A program made the translations under genes and the position numbers. The notes beneath the pieces were generated by a model. That model had not been told where the DNA came from and did no database searches. It saw only the letters and a program-made list of their open reading frames with translations. 64,000 nucleotides of DNA from Rhizobium sp. BK602 (GTDB taxonomy: Bacteria; Pseudomonadota; Alphaproteobacteria; Rhizobiales; Rhizobiaceae): the NCBI RefSeq assembly GCF_014195095.1, contig NZ_JACIBC010000007.1, forward strand, positions 1 through 64,000, read 5' to 3'. Positions 33,205-42,794 of this stretch are shown here, in pieces; positions within the stretch are counted from its first letter, which is position 1, and each line of letters starts with the position of its first letter.

Positions 33205-34712
33205 CAGCCGCAGACGCCAGCATCTCGCTTTTCCTCGCAGACGACGCGGCGACCGCCCATCTCGGCGAGGATCTGGCATTGGCGCTGAAGGCCGGCGACT
33301 GCCTGGCGCTGTCGGGCGATCTCGGCGCCGGAAAATCCTCGCTCGCCCGTGCGCTGCTGCGCGCCGTGGCCGACGATACCGAGCTCGACGTGCCGAGCCC
33401 GACCTTCACGCTGGTACAATCCTACGAGCTGCGCATCCCGATCGCGCATTTCGATCTCTATCGCCTCGGCGATCCCAGCGAGCTCACGGAACTCGGCTTC
33501 GATGAGGCGCTGCAGACCGGCATCTGCCTGGTGGAATGGCCTGAAATGGCCGAGGGCGAGTTGCCGAAAGAGCGCATCGACCTCAAGCTGGAGCATGAGG
33601 GCGAAGGACGCCGCGCGACGATCGCGGCACCGGCGAAGCAATTGGCTCGCATCCGGCGCGTCCTTTCGATCCGCGCCTTCCTCGATGCCAATGGCTATGC
33701 CGGCGCCGAACGCCGGTTTCTGACGGGCGATGCCTCGCTGCGCGCCTATGAATCCATCTTTCCGCAAGGCGGCGGCCAACGCGTGATCCTGATGGACTGG
33801 CCGCGCCTGCCGGAAGGGCCGGCGGTGCTCGACGGCAAGCCCTACCCCAAGGTCGCCCATCTCGCCGAGGATGCCTATCCCTTCGTCGCCATCGCCAATG
33901 AGCTGCGTGAAAACGGCTTCGCCGCGCCGGAGATCTTCGCTGTCGATTACGATCAAGGAATCCTGCTGATCGAGGATCTCGGCACCGACGGCGTGCTCGA
34001 CGACGAGGGCAGGCCGATCGCCGAGCGCTACCGCGCCAGCGTCGCCGCCCTCGCGCATCTGCACGGCCTCGATATCCCGCGGGATATCCCGGTGACGGCG
34101 GATCATGTCCATCACGTTCCCGATTTCGACCGCACCGCCATGAAGATGGAGGCGCGGCTGCTCATCGACTGGCACCTGCCCTGGAAGCGTGGCACGCCGG
34201 CAACCGACGAGGAGCGCGCCGATTATCTGGCGATCTGGGACAGCCTGATCGATCAATTGGGCGGCGCCGAAAAGAGCCTGCTGCTGCGCGATTTCCACTC
34301 GCCGAACCTCATCTGGCGGGCCGAGGAAAAAGGTCTCCAGCGGATCGGCCTGATCGACTTCCAGGATGCGATGATCGGACCGACGGCCTATGACCTCGCC
34401 TCGATTGTCCAGGACGCACGCGTCACCATCGAGCGGCCCTTGCACGACCAGCTCATGGTCGACTATCTGGCGTTACGCCAGGCGCAGGGCAATTTCGACG
34501 AAGCCGGCTTCCTGAAGAGCTGGGCGATCATGTCCGCACAGCGCAATTGCAAGCTCGCCGGCCTTTGGGTGCGGCTGCTGCAGCGCGACGGCAAGCCCGG
34601 CTATCTGAAGCACATGCCGCGCACGCTCGCCTATCTCGCCATCGCCTTCGAGCACGAGGCGCTCGCCTCCTTGCGCGAATGGTGCGCCAGGGCTGGAATA
34701 GGCAAGGCATAG
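33201..34712 (+). CDS. Fusion of TsaE (tRNA t6A synthesis) with an AmgK-like amino-sugar kinase
   Basis: A 503-residue two-domain protein. Residues 1 to about 150 are TsaE (YjeE), the ATPase of the t6A37 tRNA-modification complex, with P-loop SGDLGAGKSS (38-47), SPTFTLVQSY and HFDLYRL. From about 160 to the end is an aminoglycoside-phosphotransferase-fold kinase with LRDFHSPNLIW as catalytic loop and LIDFQDAMIGPTAYDLASIV as metal-binding segment, closest in character to the anomeric MurNAc/GlcNAc kinase AmgK. The next gene is a MurU-like nucleotidyltransferase, supporting peptidoglycan recycling. No stop or frameshift separates the domains. The start overlaps divL. Confidence 0.9.
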   Translation: MTAADASISLFLADDAATAHLGEDLALALKAGDCLALSGDLGAGKSSLARALLRAVADDTELDVPSPTFTLVQSYELRIPIAHFDLYRLGDPSELTELGFDEALQTGICLVEWPEMAEGELPKERIDLKLEHEGEGRRATIAAPAKQLARIRRVLSIRAFLDANGYAGAERRFLTGDASLRAYESIFPQGGGQRVILMDWPRLPEGPAVLDGKPYPKVAHLAEDAYPFVAIANELRENGFAAPEIFAVDYDQGILLIEDLGTDGVLDDEGRPIAERYRASVAALAHLHGLDIPRDIPVTADHVHHVPDFDRTAMKMEARLLIDWHLPWKRGTPATDEERADYLAIWDSLIDQLGGAEKSLLLRDFHSPNLIWRAEEKGLQRIGLIDFQDAMIGPTAYDLASIVQDARVTIERPLHDQLMVDYLALRQAQGNFDEAGFLKSWAIMSAQRNCKLAGLWVRLLQRDGKPGYLKHMPRTLAYLAIAFEHEALASLREWCARAGIGKA

Positions 34713-34787
34713 TCTCCGAGACCGGACGACGCATTTCCGGCGGTGTGCTAAAGAAAAACAGCAGACGAATCACGAGTTCGAAACGAC

Positions 34788-35519
34788 ATGACCATCAAGC
34801 AAGCCATGGTGCTGGCCGCGGGGCTCGGAACCCGTATGCGCCCGATCACCGACACCATCCCGAAACCGCTGGTGAAGATCGCCGGCAAGGCGATGATCGA
34901 TTATGCGCTGGACGCGCTGGCGGAAGCCGGCGTCGAGCGCGCCGTCGTGAACGTCCATCATCACGCCGACCAGATGGAGGCGCATCTGCGCGGCTATCGC
35001 GGGCTCGAAATCCTGATCTCGGACGAACGCGATGGTTTGATGAACAATGGCGGCGGCATCGTCAAAGGCTTGAAGCTGCTGAGCCGCGATCCTGTTTTCG
35101 TCATGAACGCCGACCTGTTCTGGATCGGTGAAAAGCCTGGACATCCGACGAACCTCGAGCGATTAGCCGGATTCTATGATTCCGAACGCATGGACATGGC
35201 CATGCTCTGCGTCGAGCTGGACAGAACGACCGGCCACAACGGCAAGAACGATTTCAGCATGGCCGAGGACGGCGGGCTGCGACGTTACCGCGATGCCGAA
35301 TATGATGGCGTAGTCTATGCGGGCGCCTTCGCGATGAACCCGTCCTTCCTCGACGACGCGCCGGCCGATGCCTTCAACATCAACATCTATTTCGACAAGG
35401 CGATCGCCAAGGGCCGGCTTTACGGCACCATGCTCGACGGTCACTGGCTGACCGTCGGGACGCCGGAAGCGGTCGGCGACGCGGAGGAAACGATCCGGAC
35501 CTTCCGGACGTTTGCGTGA
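34788..35519 (+). CDS. Nucleotidyltransferase family protein, MurU-like
   Basis: A 243-residue sugar-1-phosphate nucleotidyltransferase. The N-terminal LAAGLGTRMRPITDTIPKPL signature, the metal-binding MNADLFW and the product-binding EYDGVVYAGAFAMNPSFL are visible. In Pseudomonas, MurU makes UDP-MurNAc from MurNAc-1-phosphate produced by AmgK. The kinase domain directly upstream makes the same role likely here, though it is not proven. It overlaps the addB GTG start by 4 bases. Confidence 0.85.
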   Translation: MTIKQAMVLAAGLGTRMRPITDTIPKPLVKIAGKAMIDYALDALAEAGVERAVVNVHHHADQMEAHLRGYRGLEILISDERDGLMNNGGGIVKGLKLLSRDPVFVMNADLFWIGEKPGHPTNLERLAGFYDSERMDMAMLCVELDRTTGHNGKNDFSMAEDGGLRRYRDAEYDGVVYAGAFAMNPSFLDDAPADAFNINIYFDKAIAKGRLYGTMLDGHWLTVGTPEAVGDAEETIRTFRTFA

Positions 35520-38500
35520 CGATGACGGGCGGCCACCGGCAGCGCATCCTGACGATCCCGGCGGGCCTGCCTTTCCTGAAGACCCTGGCGAGCGCCCTCT
35601 GCGAGGGACGGCTGACCGAACATTTCCGCCATGATCCCGATGATCCTCTGTCGCTCGCCAAGGTCACGATCTTCCTGCCGACGCGGCGCGCGGCGCGCGT
35701 GCTGCGCTCGGAATTCGTCGACCTGCTCGGTGGCCGTTCCGCCATCCTGCCGGTGATCAGGCCGCTCGGCGAAACCGACGACGACAGCGGCTATTTCGAA
35801 GAGGCACTGCCCGAAACCGCCGACCTGGCGCAGCCGCTCGCCAATACGGCACGGCTTCTGGAACTGGCGCGGCTGATCCTTGCCTGGCGCAACAAGCTGC
35901 CGCAGATCGTCCGCGACATCCATTCGGACTCGCCGCTGGTGGCGCCCGCAAGCCCGGCGGATGCCATCTGGCTTGCCCGCAATCTCGCCGAACTGATCGA
36001 TTCCATCGAGACAGAGGATCGCGACTGGGCCGAGCTTGCCACGCTGAGCGCCGAGGATCATGCGCTCTGGTGGCAATTGACCGCCGAATTCCTGCAGATC
36101 GCCAGCGCCTTCTGGCCGGCGCGGCTGGAGGAGCTCGGCAAATCCTCGCCGGCGCGCAACCGCAACGCCATCCTGCGTGCCGAAGCCAAGCGGATCGCCG
36201 CCATGCAGCATGCCGGACCGGTCATCATCGCCGGCTCCACCGGTTCGGTGCCCGCGACGGCGGACCTGATCGCCGCCGTCGCCGCCTTGCCGCAAGGCGT
36301 CATCGTGTTGCCCGGTCTCGACCTGTCGATGCCCGACGAGGACTGGCAGCTCGTCGCCCCGGAAACCGGTCTCGGCGAAAAGGTCGATCCGACTACCCGC
36401 AGCCATCCGCAATATGGCCTGGCGCTACTGCTGAAACGGCTGCGCACGCCCCGCCGCGATGTCGAACCGGTGGCCGACGCCGCCGAGGACATGCGCATGC
36501 GGGCCGAGACCCTGTCGCGCGCGCTGGCGCCGGCAAAGGCGACCAGCGGCTGGGGTGCCTGGCAAAAGACCTTGCCGCCGGATTTCATCGACCGCGGCTT
36601 TGCCGATGTCGCCCTGATCGAGGCGGCGAACGAGCGCGAGGAAGCGACGGCGATCGCCATCGCCCTGCGGCTCGCCCTGGACAAACCCGGCCGCTATGGC
36701 GGCGAGAGCCAGGCGGCGCTGATCACGCCGGACCGCAATCTGGCGCGGCGGGTGACCGCCGAGCTGGCCCGCTTCGGCATCACCGCCGACGATTCGGCCG
36801 GCACGCCGCTCAATGCCACGCCGCAAGGTGCGCTGTTGCAATTGCTGCTCGAGGCAGTCCTTCGTCCCGGCGATCCCGTCGCCATCGTTTCGCTGCTCAA
36901 GCATCCCCTCGCCCGCTTCGGGCTTCCTTCGGAGGTACTGCAGCTAGGCGTCGATGCGCTGGAAATCCTTGCCCTGCGCGGCGGCGTTGCCGATGTCGAT
37001 ATCAACACGCTCGAACCGTTGCTCGACCGGCAGCTCGCCGAACAGGCAGCCGACCGCCACCCGCCGCAATGGCGCAAATCCCTCGCCCCCGGGGCGGCCG
37101 AGCACGCGCGCAGCCTGGCGCAGCAGGTGACCAAGGCGTGCGAACCCCTCACATCCGCGCTTTTGCAATCCTCTTCTTCCGGCGAGCTTCCGACGCTTTC
37201 GGAATGGGCCGAGCGCACCGGCCGCGCCCTGGAAGCCGTTGCCGCCGATGAGCGCGGCAATCTGGCCGCACTCTGGTCCGGCGAGGCCGGCGATACGCTG
37301 GCGAGCCTGCTGAAGGAGGTCATCGACACCGAAGGCCAGCTCGAGGCGGACGGGCCGCAATGGATCGATATCATGGCGGCGCTCTGCGCCGGCCAATCCG
37401 TCAAGCCGCGGGCGCTGAGCCACCCTCGCCTCTTCATCTTCGGCACGCTGGAAGCGCGCCTGCAAAGCGTCGACACGCTGATCCTCGGCGGGCTGAACGA
37501 AGGCTCCTGGCCGGGGCAGACCGCCAACAATCCCTTCATCTCCCGCAGCATGAAGACCGAGATCGGCCTGGAGCCGCCGGAACGGCGCATCGGCCAAGTC
37601 GCGCACGATTTCGAGATGGCGAACGGCACGCGCGACCTGATCTATTCCCGCGCGCTGCGGCAGGGTTCGACCCCGACCGTAGCCTCGCGCTGGCTGCAGC
37701 GGCTGATGGCGCTGGGCGGCAAGGCCTTCGCGAGCGAATTGAAGGCGCGCGGCGATCGATATCGGCAATGGGCAGGGATGATCGACGAGGGCGAAAACCA
37801 GGCTCCCGCACAACGGCCAGCGCCGCGCCCCCCCGCCGAATTGCAGCCGAAAAGCTATTCCTTCAGCGAGGTCGGCCGCCTGCGACGCGACCCCTATGCC
37901 ATCTATGCCCGGCGGGTGCTGCGGCTCGACCCGATCGATCCGTTCAACCGCGATCCCGGCCCGGCCGAGCGCGGCACGCTCTATCACAAGATCATCGACC
38001 GCTTCATCCGCGAAGGCCACGTTGCCGGCACGCCGGATGCATCGCTGGCTATGGATCACATCCTCACCGAGCTTTTCGACGCCGAGCAATTGCCTGTTCA
38101 TATCGACAGCGTCTGGCGGCCGCGCTTCCGCGAAGTCGCGCGCGCCTTCCTCGATTGGGAAGCGGAGCGGCGGCCGGAGATCCGCAGGACGGCGACGGAA
38201 GTGCCGGCCGGCGTCGCCATCGAGCCGATCGGCATCCGGCTCACCGGCGTCGCCGACCGCATCGATTTCAAGGGCGACAAGGCCGCCGACATCATCGACT
38301 ACAAGACCGGCTACAATCCCTCCCCGGCACAGGCCCGCTCGCTGCTCGATCCGCAGCTGGCGCTGGAAGCCTACGCGCTCAAGGCCGGCGCTTTCCGCGA
38401 TATCGGCCCGACCATCGCGGAGAACCTGCTCTATGTGCGGCTGAGACCCGGCGACCGCTTCAAGGTCGATCAGGTCAACAACGAGCTTTCCAGCCGCGGT

Positions 38501-38716
38501 GGCAAGACAGAAACAAAGTCGGCTATGGATCTGGCGCAGGAGTCCATGGATCAGCTGGTCAAATTCGTCTCGCTGCTGCAATCCGGCGAAAAGGGCTTCT
38601 CCTCGCGGCTGATCCCGGCGCAGCAATTCGAATATGGTGGCGATTATGATCATCTGGCCCGCGTCTCCGAATGGTCGACGGCGGAGACCGAACAGGAGGG
38701 CGGCGGCGATGAGTGA
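35516..38716 (+). CDS. addB: Double-strand break repair protein AddB
   Basis: A 1066-residue AddB subunit of the AddAB helicase-nuclease that resects DNA ends for RecA. The N-terminal half is a degenerate helicase; IRLTGVADRIDFKGD and IIDYKTGYNPS in the C-terminal part form the RecB-type nuclease site. The four cysteines of the Bacillus AddB iron-sulphur cluster are not visible: the corresponding segment reads RRDPYAIYARRVLRL, as in other alphaproteobacterial AddB. The start is GTG 35516, overlapping the previous stop; ATG 35522 is the alternative. It overlaps addA by 8 bases. Confidence 0.93.
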   Translation: MTMTGGHRQRILTIPAGLPFLKTLASALCEGRLTEHFRHDPDDPLSLAKVTIFLPTRRAARVLRSEFVDLLGGRSAILPVIRPLGETDDDSGYFEEALPETADLAQPLANTARLLELARLILAWRNKLPQIVRDIHSDSPLVAPASPADAIWLARNLAELIDSIETEDRDWAELATLSAEDHALWWQLTAEFLQIASAFWPARLEELGKSSPARNRNAILRAEAKRIAAMQHAGPVIIAGSTGSVPATADLIAAVAALPQGVIVLPGLDLSMPDEDWQLVAPETGLGEKVDPTTRSHPQYGLALLLKRLRTPRRDVEPVADAAEDMRMRAETLSRALAPAKATSGWGAWQKTLPPDFIDRGFADVALIEAANEREEATAIAIALRLALDKPGRYGGESQAALITPDRNLARRVTAELARFGITADDSAGTPLNATPQGALLQLLLEAVLRPGDPVAIVSLLKHPLARFGLPSEVLQLGVDALEILALRGGVADVDINTLEPLLDRQLAEQAADRHPPQWRKSLAPGAAEHARSLAQQVTKACEPLTSALLQSSSSGELPTLSEWAERTGRALEAVAADERGNLAALWSGEAGDTLASLLKEVIDTEGQLEADGPQWIDIMAALCAGQSVKPRALSHPRLFIFGTLEARLQSVDTLILGGLNEGSWPGQTANNPFISRSMKTEIGLEPPERRIGQVAHDFEMANGTRDLIYSRALRQGSTPTVASRWLQRLMALGGKAFASELKARGDRYRQWAGMIDEGENQAPAQRPAPRPPAELQPKSYSFSEVGRLRRDPYAIYARRVLRLDPIDPFNRDPGPAERGTLYHKIIDRFIREGHVAGTPDASLAMDHILTELFDAEQLPVHIDSVWRPRFREVARAFLDWEAERRPEIRRTATEVPAGVAIEPIGIRLTGVADRIDFKGDKAADIIDYKTGYNPSPAQARSLLDPQLALEAYALKAGAFRDIGPTIAENLLYVRLRPGDRFKVDQVNNELSSRGGKTETKSAMDLAQESMDQLVKFVSLLQSGEKGFSSRLIPAQQFEYGGDYDHLARVSEWSTAETEQEGGGDE

Positions 38717-41700
38717 GCATTCCATCGCCGAACCGGCCGTCCTTCCCGACAGCGACGATCCCGGCGTCTGGATCGGCTGGACGACCGTGCAGCAATCGAT
38801 CGCCTCCGACCCCGAGCGCTCCGCCTGGGTCTCGGCCAATGCCGGTTCGGGCAAGACGCATGTGCTGACGCAGCGCGTCATCCGCCTGCTGCTCGCCGGC
38901 GCGCGTCCTTCGGCAATCCTATGCCTCACCTATACCAAGGCGGCCGCATCGGAAATGTCGAACCGCGTCTTCGACCGGCTGGCAGCCTGGGCGACCCTGC
39001 CGGACGACGAGCTGAAGGCGCGCATCGCCGATATCGAGGGCACGGAGCCGGATCTCTTCAAGCTGGCCGAGGCGAGACGGCTTTTCGCCAAGGCGCTGGA
39101 GACGCCCGGCGGGCTGAAGATCCAGACGATCCATGCCTTCTGCGAGGCGCTGCTGCATCAATTCCCGCTCGAAGCCAATGTCGCCGGCCATTTCTCCGTT
39201 CTCGATGACCGCGCCGCCGCCACCTTGCTCGACGACGCCCGCCGTTCCCTGCTGACGGCGACGACGCCGCACAGGGATGCCGAGCTGGCGCAAGCCTTCG
39301 CCTATGTGCTCGATCTCGGCGATGAATCCGGCCTGGAGACGCTGCTCGGCGATATCGTCGCCAACCGCAACGCCATCCGCCGTTTTACCGAGGATGCCGG
39401 GCGCAAAGGCGGCGTCGACGCCACGCTGCTCGCCCGGCTCGGCCTTTCCGCCGATGACACGGAAGCCGGGATTGCCGAAGCCTATTGGCCGCTGCCCGGC
39501 CTTTTCGGCGCGACGCTGGAGCTTTATCTCACCCTTGCCGATCAGAAGGGCGGCGCGAAGGCGCAGGAGATCGCCTATGGGCTGCGGCTCGCCAAGCGCG
39601 AGACAAATGCGGCTGTCCGCGCCGAGACCCTCGAAAAGGTGATGCTGACGGCCAAGGGCGAGCCGAAGTCGGACAGCCAGTTCTTCGTCAAGGCGATGCT
39701 GGCCGATGCGCCCGGCCTTGCCGAGGCCCTGGCGGCTGCCCGCGCCCATGTCGTCGCCTGCCGCGACCGGCTGAAGCTGATGCGGATGTACCGCGCTACC
39801 CGCGCGGCACTCATCCTCGCCGACCGGCTGAACCGCGATTACGAGGAGCTGAAAAAGCGCCGCAGCCAGCTCGATTTCGAGGATCTGATCACCCGCACCG
39901 CCGAACTCCTGATCAAGAAGGATGTCGGTCCATGGATCCACTACAAGCTGGATCAGGGCATCGACCATATTCTTGTCGACGAGGCGCAGGATACCAGCCC
40001 GATCCAATGGAGCGTCATCCAGTCGCTGGCGGAGGATTTCTTCTCCGGCGACAGCGCCCGGCCGACGCTGAGGACGATCTTCGCCGTCGGTGACGAGAAA
40101 CAGTCGATCTATTCCTTCCAGGGCGCGCGGCCCGAACGTTTCTCCGAGGAGAGCGACCGGACACGGCGGCGGGTGGATCACAGCGGCCAGCAATTTTCCT
40201 CGATCCGCCTGCCGCTCTCCTTCCGCTCGACCGCCGATGTGCTCGCCGCGGTCGACCATGTCTTCACGGCGCCGGAAAATGCCCGCGGGTTGAGTGCGAC
40301 CGACGAACCGGTCGTGCACCGCTCCAGCCGCATCGGCCATCCCGGCACCGTCGATCTCTGGGAGATGATCGCGCCGGAGCCGGCGGCAAAGGAGGAGGAT
40401 TGGACCGCTCCCTTCGATTCGACCCCGGAAAGCGCGCCGGCGGCGATCCTGGCGCGGCGCATGGCGCAGACGATCGGCAACCTCATCGGCCGCGAGACCA
40501 TCATCGAGAAAGGCAAGGCGCGCTTCATCGAGGCCGGTGACATCCTCGTGCTGGTGCGCAAGCGCGACAGCTTCGTCAATGCGCTGACCCGCGCCCTGAA
40601 GCGGCGCAACAATATCCCCGTCGCCGGCGCCGACCGGCTGGTGCTGACCAGCCATATCGCCATTCAGGACCTTCTGGCGCTCGGCCGCTTCCTGCTTCTG
40701 CCGGAAGACGATCTCTCGCTCTCGGCTCTGTTGAAAAGCCCGCTGTTCGACCTCGGCGAGGATGATGTCTTTGCCGTCGCGGCCTATCGCGGCGACGATG
40801 AAAGCGTATGGAACCACCTGCAAAAATTCGCCGATGACGGTAACGAGCGCTTCAGCCGCGTCGTCACCCGGCTGAAGACCTTCCTGTCGCTGTCGAAAAC
40901 CCTGTCCGTCCACGATTTCTATGCCCGCGTGCTCGGCAGTTTCGGCGGCAGGCGGCAATTCCTGGCACGGCTCGGCACCGAGGTCAGCGACATCCTCGAT
41001 GAGTTCCTGACCTTCACGCTCGACCACGAGACCTCGGGCCTGCCCGGCCTGCAATCCTTCATCTCGACGCTGGAGCTGGAGGCGCCGACGGTCAAGCGCG
41101 AGCAGGACAAGGGCCGCAACGAGGTGCGGATCATGACCGTACACGCCTCCAAGGGCCTGGAAGCGCCGATCGTCTTCCTGGTCGATGGCGGCGGCAAGGC
41201 CTTCACCCATACGCATCTGCCGAAGATGCGGCTGATCGAGACCGGCGGGCACGATATCCCGCTGCCCGTCTGGGTGCCGGTTTCCGCACTCGCCAATTCG
41301 CTGACGCAGGCCGATACGGCGCGGCTGCAAAGGCTGGCGGAGGAGGAATATCGCCGCCTGCTCTATGTCGGCATGACCCGCGCCGCCGACCGGCTGATCA
41401 TCTGCGGCTATCGCGGCATCCGCGAAAATGCCGATACATGGCATGCTATGATTTCCACCGCCTTGCGCCAGGACGCAGACCGCTGCGCGCCGAAGACCTT
41501 TTCCGGGCCGGATGGCGACTGGCAGGGGCTGATCTGGCGCGTCGCCCAGGTCGAGCGCAGTTTCGAGCAGGCGGAAAAGCTGGAAACGGCGGAGGATCGG
41601 GCGATCTTGCCGAGTGGGCTCCATCGCCCGCTGCCGCCGCAGCGCGATCTGCCCCGGCCGCTCAGCCCCTCCGGCGTCGGCACCGTCGTCGACGACGAGG

Positions 41701-42275
41701 CCGACAATCTGCTCGTCGCCTCGCCGCTGTTCGGCGAAAAGGCCAAATCCGATCGCTCCCTGGAAAAGGGCCGCTTCATCCACCGCATGCTGCAGACCTT
41801 GCCGGAGATCGCGCCGGCGGATCGCGCTGACGCGGCGCGGCGCTATGCCGAACGGGCGGCGCGCTTCTGGCCGCAGGCCGAGCGCGACGCGCTGATCGGC
41901 TCCGTCCTGGCGCTGCTGTCGCATCCGGATCTGCAGGGCGTTTTCAGCGCCCATGCCCAGGCCGAAGTCTCGATCATGGGCACGCTGACGCTCAACGAGC
42001 AGGCCTATGCCGTTTCCGGCCGTATCGACCGGCTGACCGTGCTCGACGACCGCGTCGTGATCCTCGACTACAAGACCAATCGCGTGCCGCCGCGTGTCGC
42101 CGAGGAAATCCCCTTCGCCCACCGGGCACAGCTTGCGATCTATCGCGAGATCCTGGCGCCGCTCTATCCGGGCAAACGCATCGATTGCGTGCTTGTCTAT
42201 ACCGAGAATGCGTCGATCCACACGCTGCCCGAACGGGCGCTGGCATTGGCGCTTGCGGAGCTCGAGACAAAGTGA
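38709..42275 (+). CDS. addA: Double-strand break repair helicase-nuclease AddA
   Basis: An 1188-residue UvrD/RecB-like superfamily 1 helicase fused to a nuclease domain. The Walker A ANAGSGKT is at 43-50. LDFEDLITRTAELL, HILVDEAQDTSP (Walker B) and VHASKGLEAPIVFLVD follow, and near the C-terminus VILDYKTNR is the nuclease motif. ATG 38709 is preceded by GGAGG and lies inside the end of addB. It forms a heterodimer with the AddB encoded just upstream. Confidence 0.95.
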   Translation: MSEHSIAEPAVLPDSDDPGVWIGWTTVQQSIASDPERSAWVSANAGSGKTHVLTQRVIRLLLAGARPSAILCLTYTKAAASEMSNRVFDRLAAWATLPDDELKARIADIEGTEPDLFKLAEARRLFAKALETPGGLKIQTIHAFCEALLHQFPLEANVAGHFSVLDDRAAATLLDDARRSLLTATTPHRDAELAQAFAYVLDLGDESGLETLLGDIVANRNAIRRFTEDAGRKGGVDATLLARLGLSADDTEAGIAEAYWPLPGLFGATLELYLTLADQKGGAKAQEIAYGLRLAKRETNAAVRAETLEKVMLTAKGEPKSDSQFFVKAMLADAPGLAEALAAARAHVVACRDRLKLMRMYRATRAALILADRLNRDYEELKKRRSQLDFEDLITRTAELLIKKDVGPWIHYKLDQGIDHILVDEAQDTSPIQWSVIQSLAEDFFSGDSARPTLRTIFAVGDEKQSIYSFQGARPERFSEESDRTRRRVDHSGQQFSSIRLPLSFRSTADVLAAVDHVFTAPENARGLSATDEPVVHRSSRIGHPGTVDLWEMIAPEPAAKEEDWTAPFDSTPESAPAAILARRMAQTIGNLIGRETIIEKGKARFIEAGDILVLVRKRDSFVNALTRALKRRNNIPVAGADRLVLTSHIAIQDLLALGRFLLLPEDDLSLSALLKSPLFDLGEDDVFAVAAYRGDDESVWNHLQKFADDGNERFSRVVTRLKTFLSLSKTLSVHDFYARVLGSFGGRRQFLARLGTEVSDILDEFLTFTLDHETSGLPGLQSFISTLELEAPTVKREQDKGRNEVRIMTVHASKGLEAPIVFLVDGGGKAFTHTHLPKMRLIETGGHDIPLPVWVPVSALANSLTQADTARLQRLAEEEYRRLLYVGMTRAADRLIICGYRGIRENADTWHAMISTALRQDADRCAPKTFSGPDGDWQGLIWRVAQVERSFEQAEKLETAEDRAILPSGLHRPLPPQRDLPRPLSPSGVGTVVDDEADNLLVASPLFGEKAKSDRSLEKGRFIHRMLQTLPEIAPADRADAARRYAERAARFWPQAERDALIGSVLALLSHPDLQGVFSAHAQAEVSIMGTLTLNEQAYAVSGRIDRLTVLDDRVVILDYKTNRVPPRVAEEIPFAHRAQLAIYREILAPLYPGKRIDCVLVYTENASIHTLPERALALALAELETK

Positions 42276-42350
42276 AATACCAGATATTGAAATTAAAGGG
42301 CGACGCGCTCACATATCTAGCAACCGCAAATCCTGATCAAGGAGCAGCCT

Positions 42351-42671
42351 ATGGCTACCGTTAAAGTCGATACTTCCAACTTCGCCACCGAAGTTCTTCA
42401 GTCCGCAGAGCCCGTCGTCGTCGATTTCTGGGCGGAATGGTGCGGCCCCTGCAAGATGATCGCTCCGTCGCTCGAAGAACTTTCTGAAAAGTTCGAAGGC
42501 AAGGTGAAGGTCGCCAAGCTCAACATCGACGAAAACCCGGACCTGGCCGCCCAGTTCGGCGTCCGTTCGATCCCGACGCTTGCCATGTTCAAGGGCGGCG
42601 AAGTCGCCGACATCAAGGTTGGCGCCGCTCCGAAGACAGCCCTGGAAAGCTGGATTTCCAGCGCCGCCTGA
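42351..42671 (+). CDS. trxA: Thioredoxin 1
   Basis: A 106-residue thioredoxin with the redox motif WAEWCGPCKMIAP and the cis-proline loop VRSIPTLAMFKGG. It is cytoplasmic and donates electrons to ribonucleotide reductase, peroxiredoxins and others. AAGGAG lies 7 bases upstream of the ATG. A terminator follows 23 bases after the stop. Confidence 0.97.
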   Translation: MATVKVDTSNFATEVLQSAEPVVVDFWAEWCGPCKMIAPSLEELSEKFEGKVKVAKLNIDENPDLAAQFGVRSIPTLAMFKGGEVADIKVGAAPKTALESWISSAA

Positions 42672-42694
42672 TCGGGTATCGACAGCTTGAATGC

Positions 42695-42720
42695 AAAAGC
42701 CCGCTTCGCGCGGGCTTTTT
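42695..42720 (+). terminator. Rho-independent terminator of trxA
   Basis: The stem AAAAGCCCGC/GCGGGCTTTT (42695-42704 with 42710-42719) has a 5-base loop and ends in a T run. The A and T runs make it potentially bidirectional, serving folC on the other strand too. Confidence 0.9.
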
Positions 42721-42743
42721 GTTGGCCGAAGGAGACGGGCTAT

Positions 42744-42778
42744 CCTCGCCCTTCGAGGCTTCGTTCCTCAGGGTGAGG
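42744..42778. repeat. Small intergenic inverted repeat (CCTCrCCCTTCGAGG type)
   Basis: CCTCGCCCT (42744-42752) is inverted as AGGGTGAGG (42770-42778), enclosing TCGAGGCTTCG. A partial copy, CCTCATCCTTCGAGGCTTCG, lies at 48304-48323. It lies between the trxA terminator and the folC stop. Confidence 0.6.
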
Positions 42779-42794
42779 CTAACTACCCCGCAAA

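Noticed and set aside
38919..42221. 1100-codon open frame on the minus strand opposite addA (and a similar 872-codon frame opposite divL, 30661-33279)
   Set aside because: These are antisense shadows produced by GC-rich codon bias. Their translations are rich in Arg, Gly, His and Gln without any family motif, and the plus-strand genes are certain.
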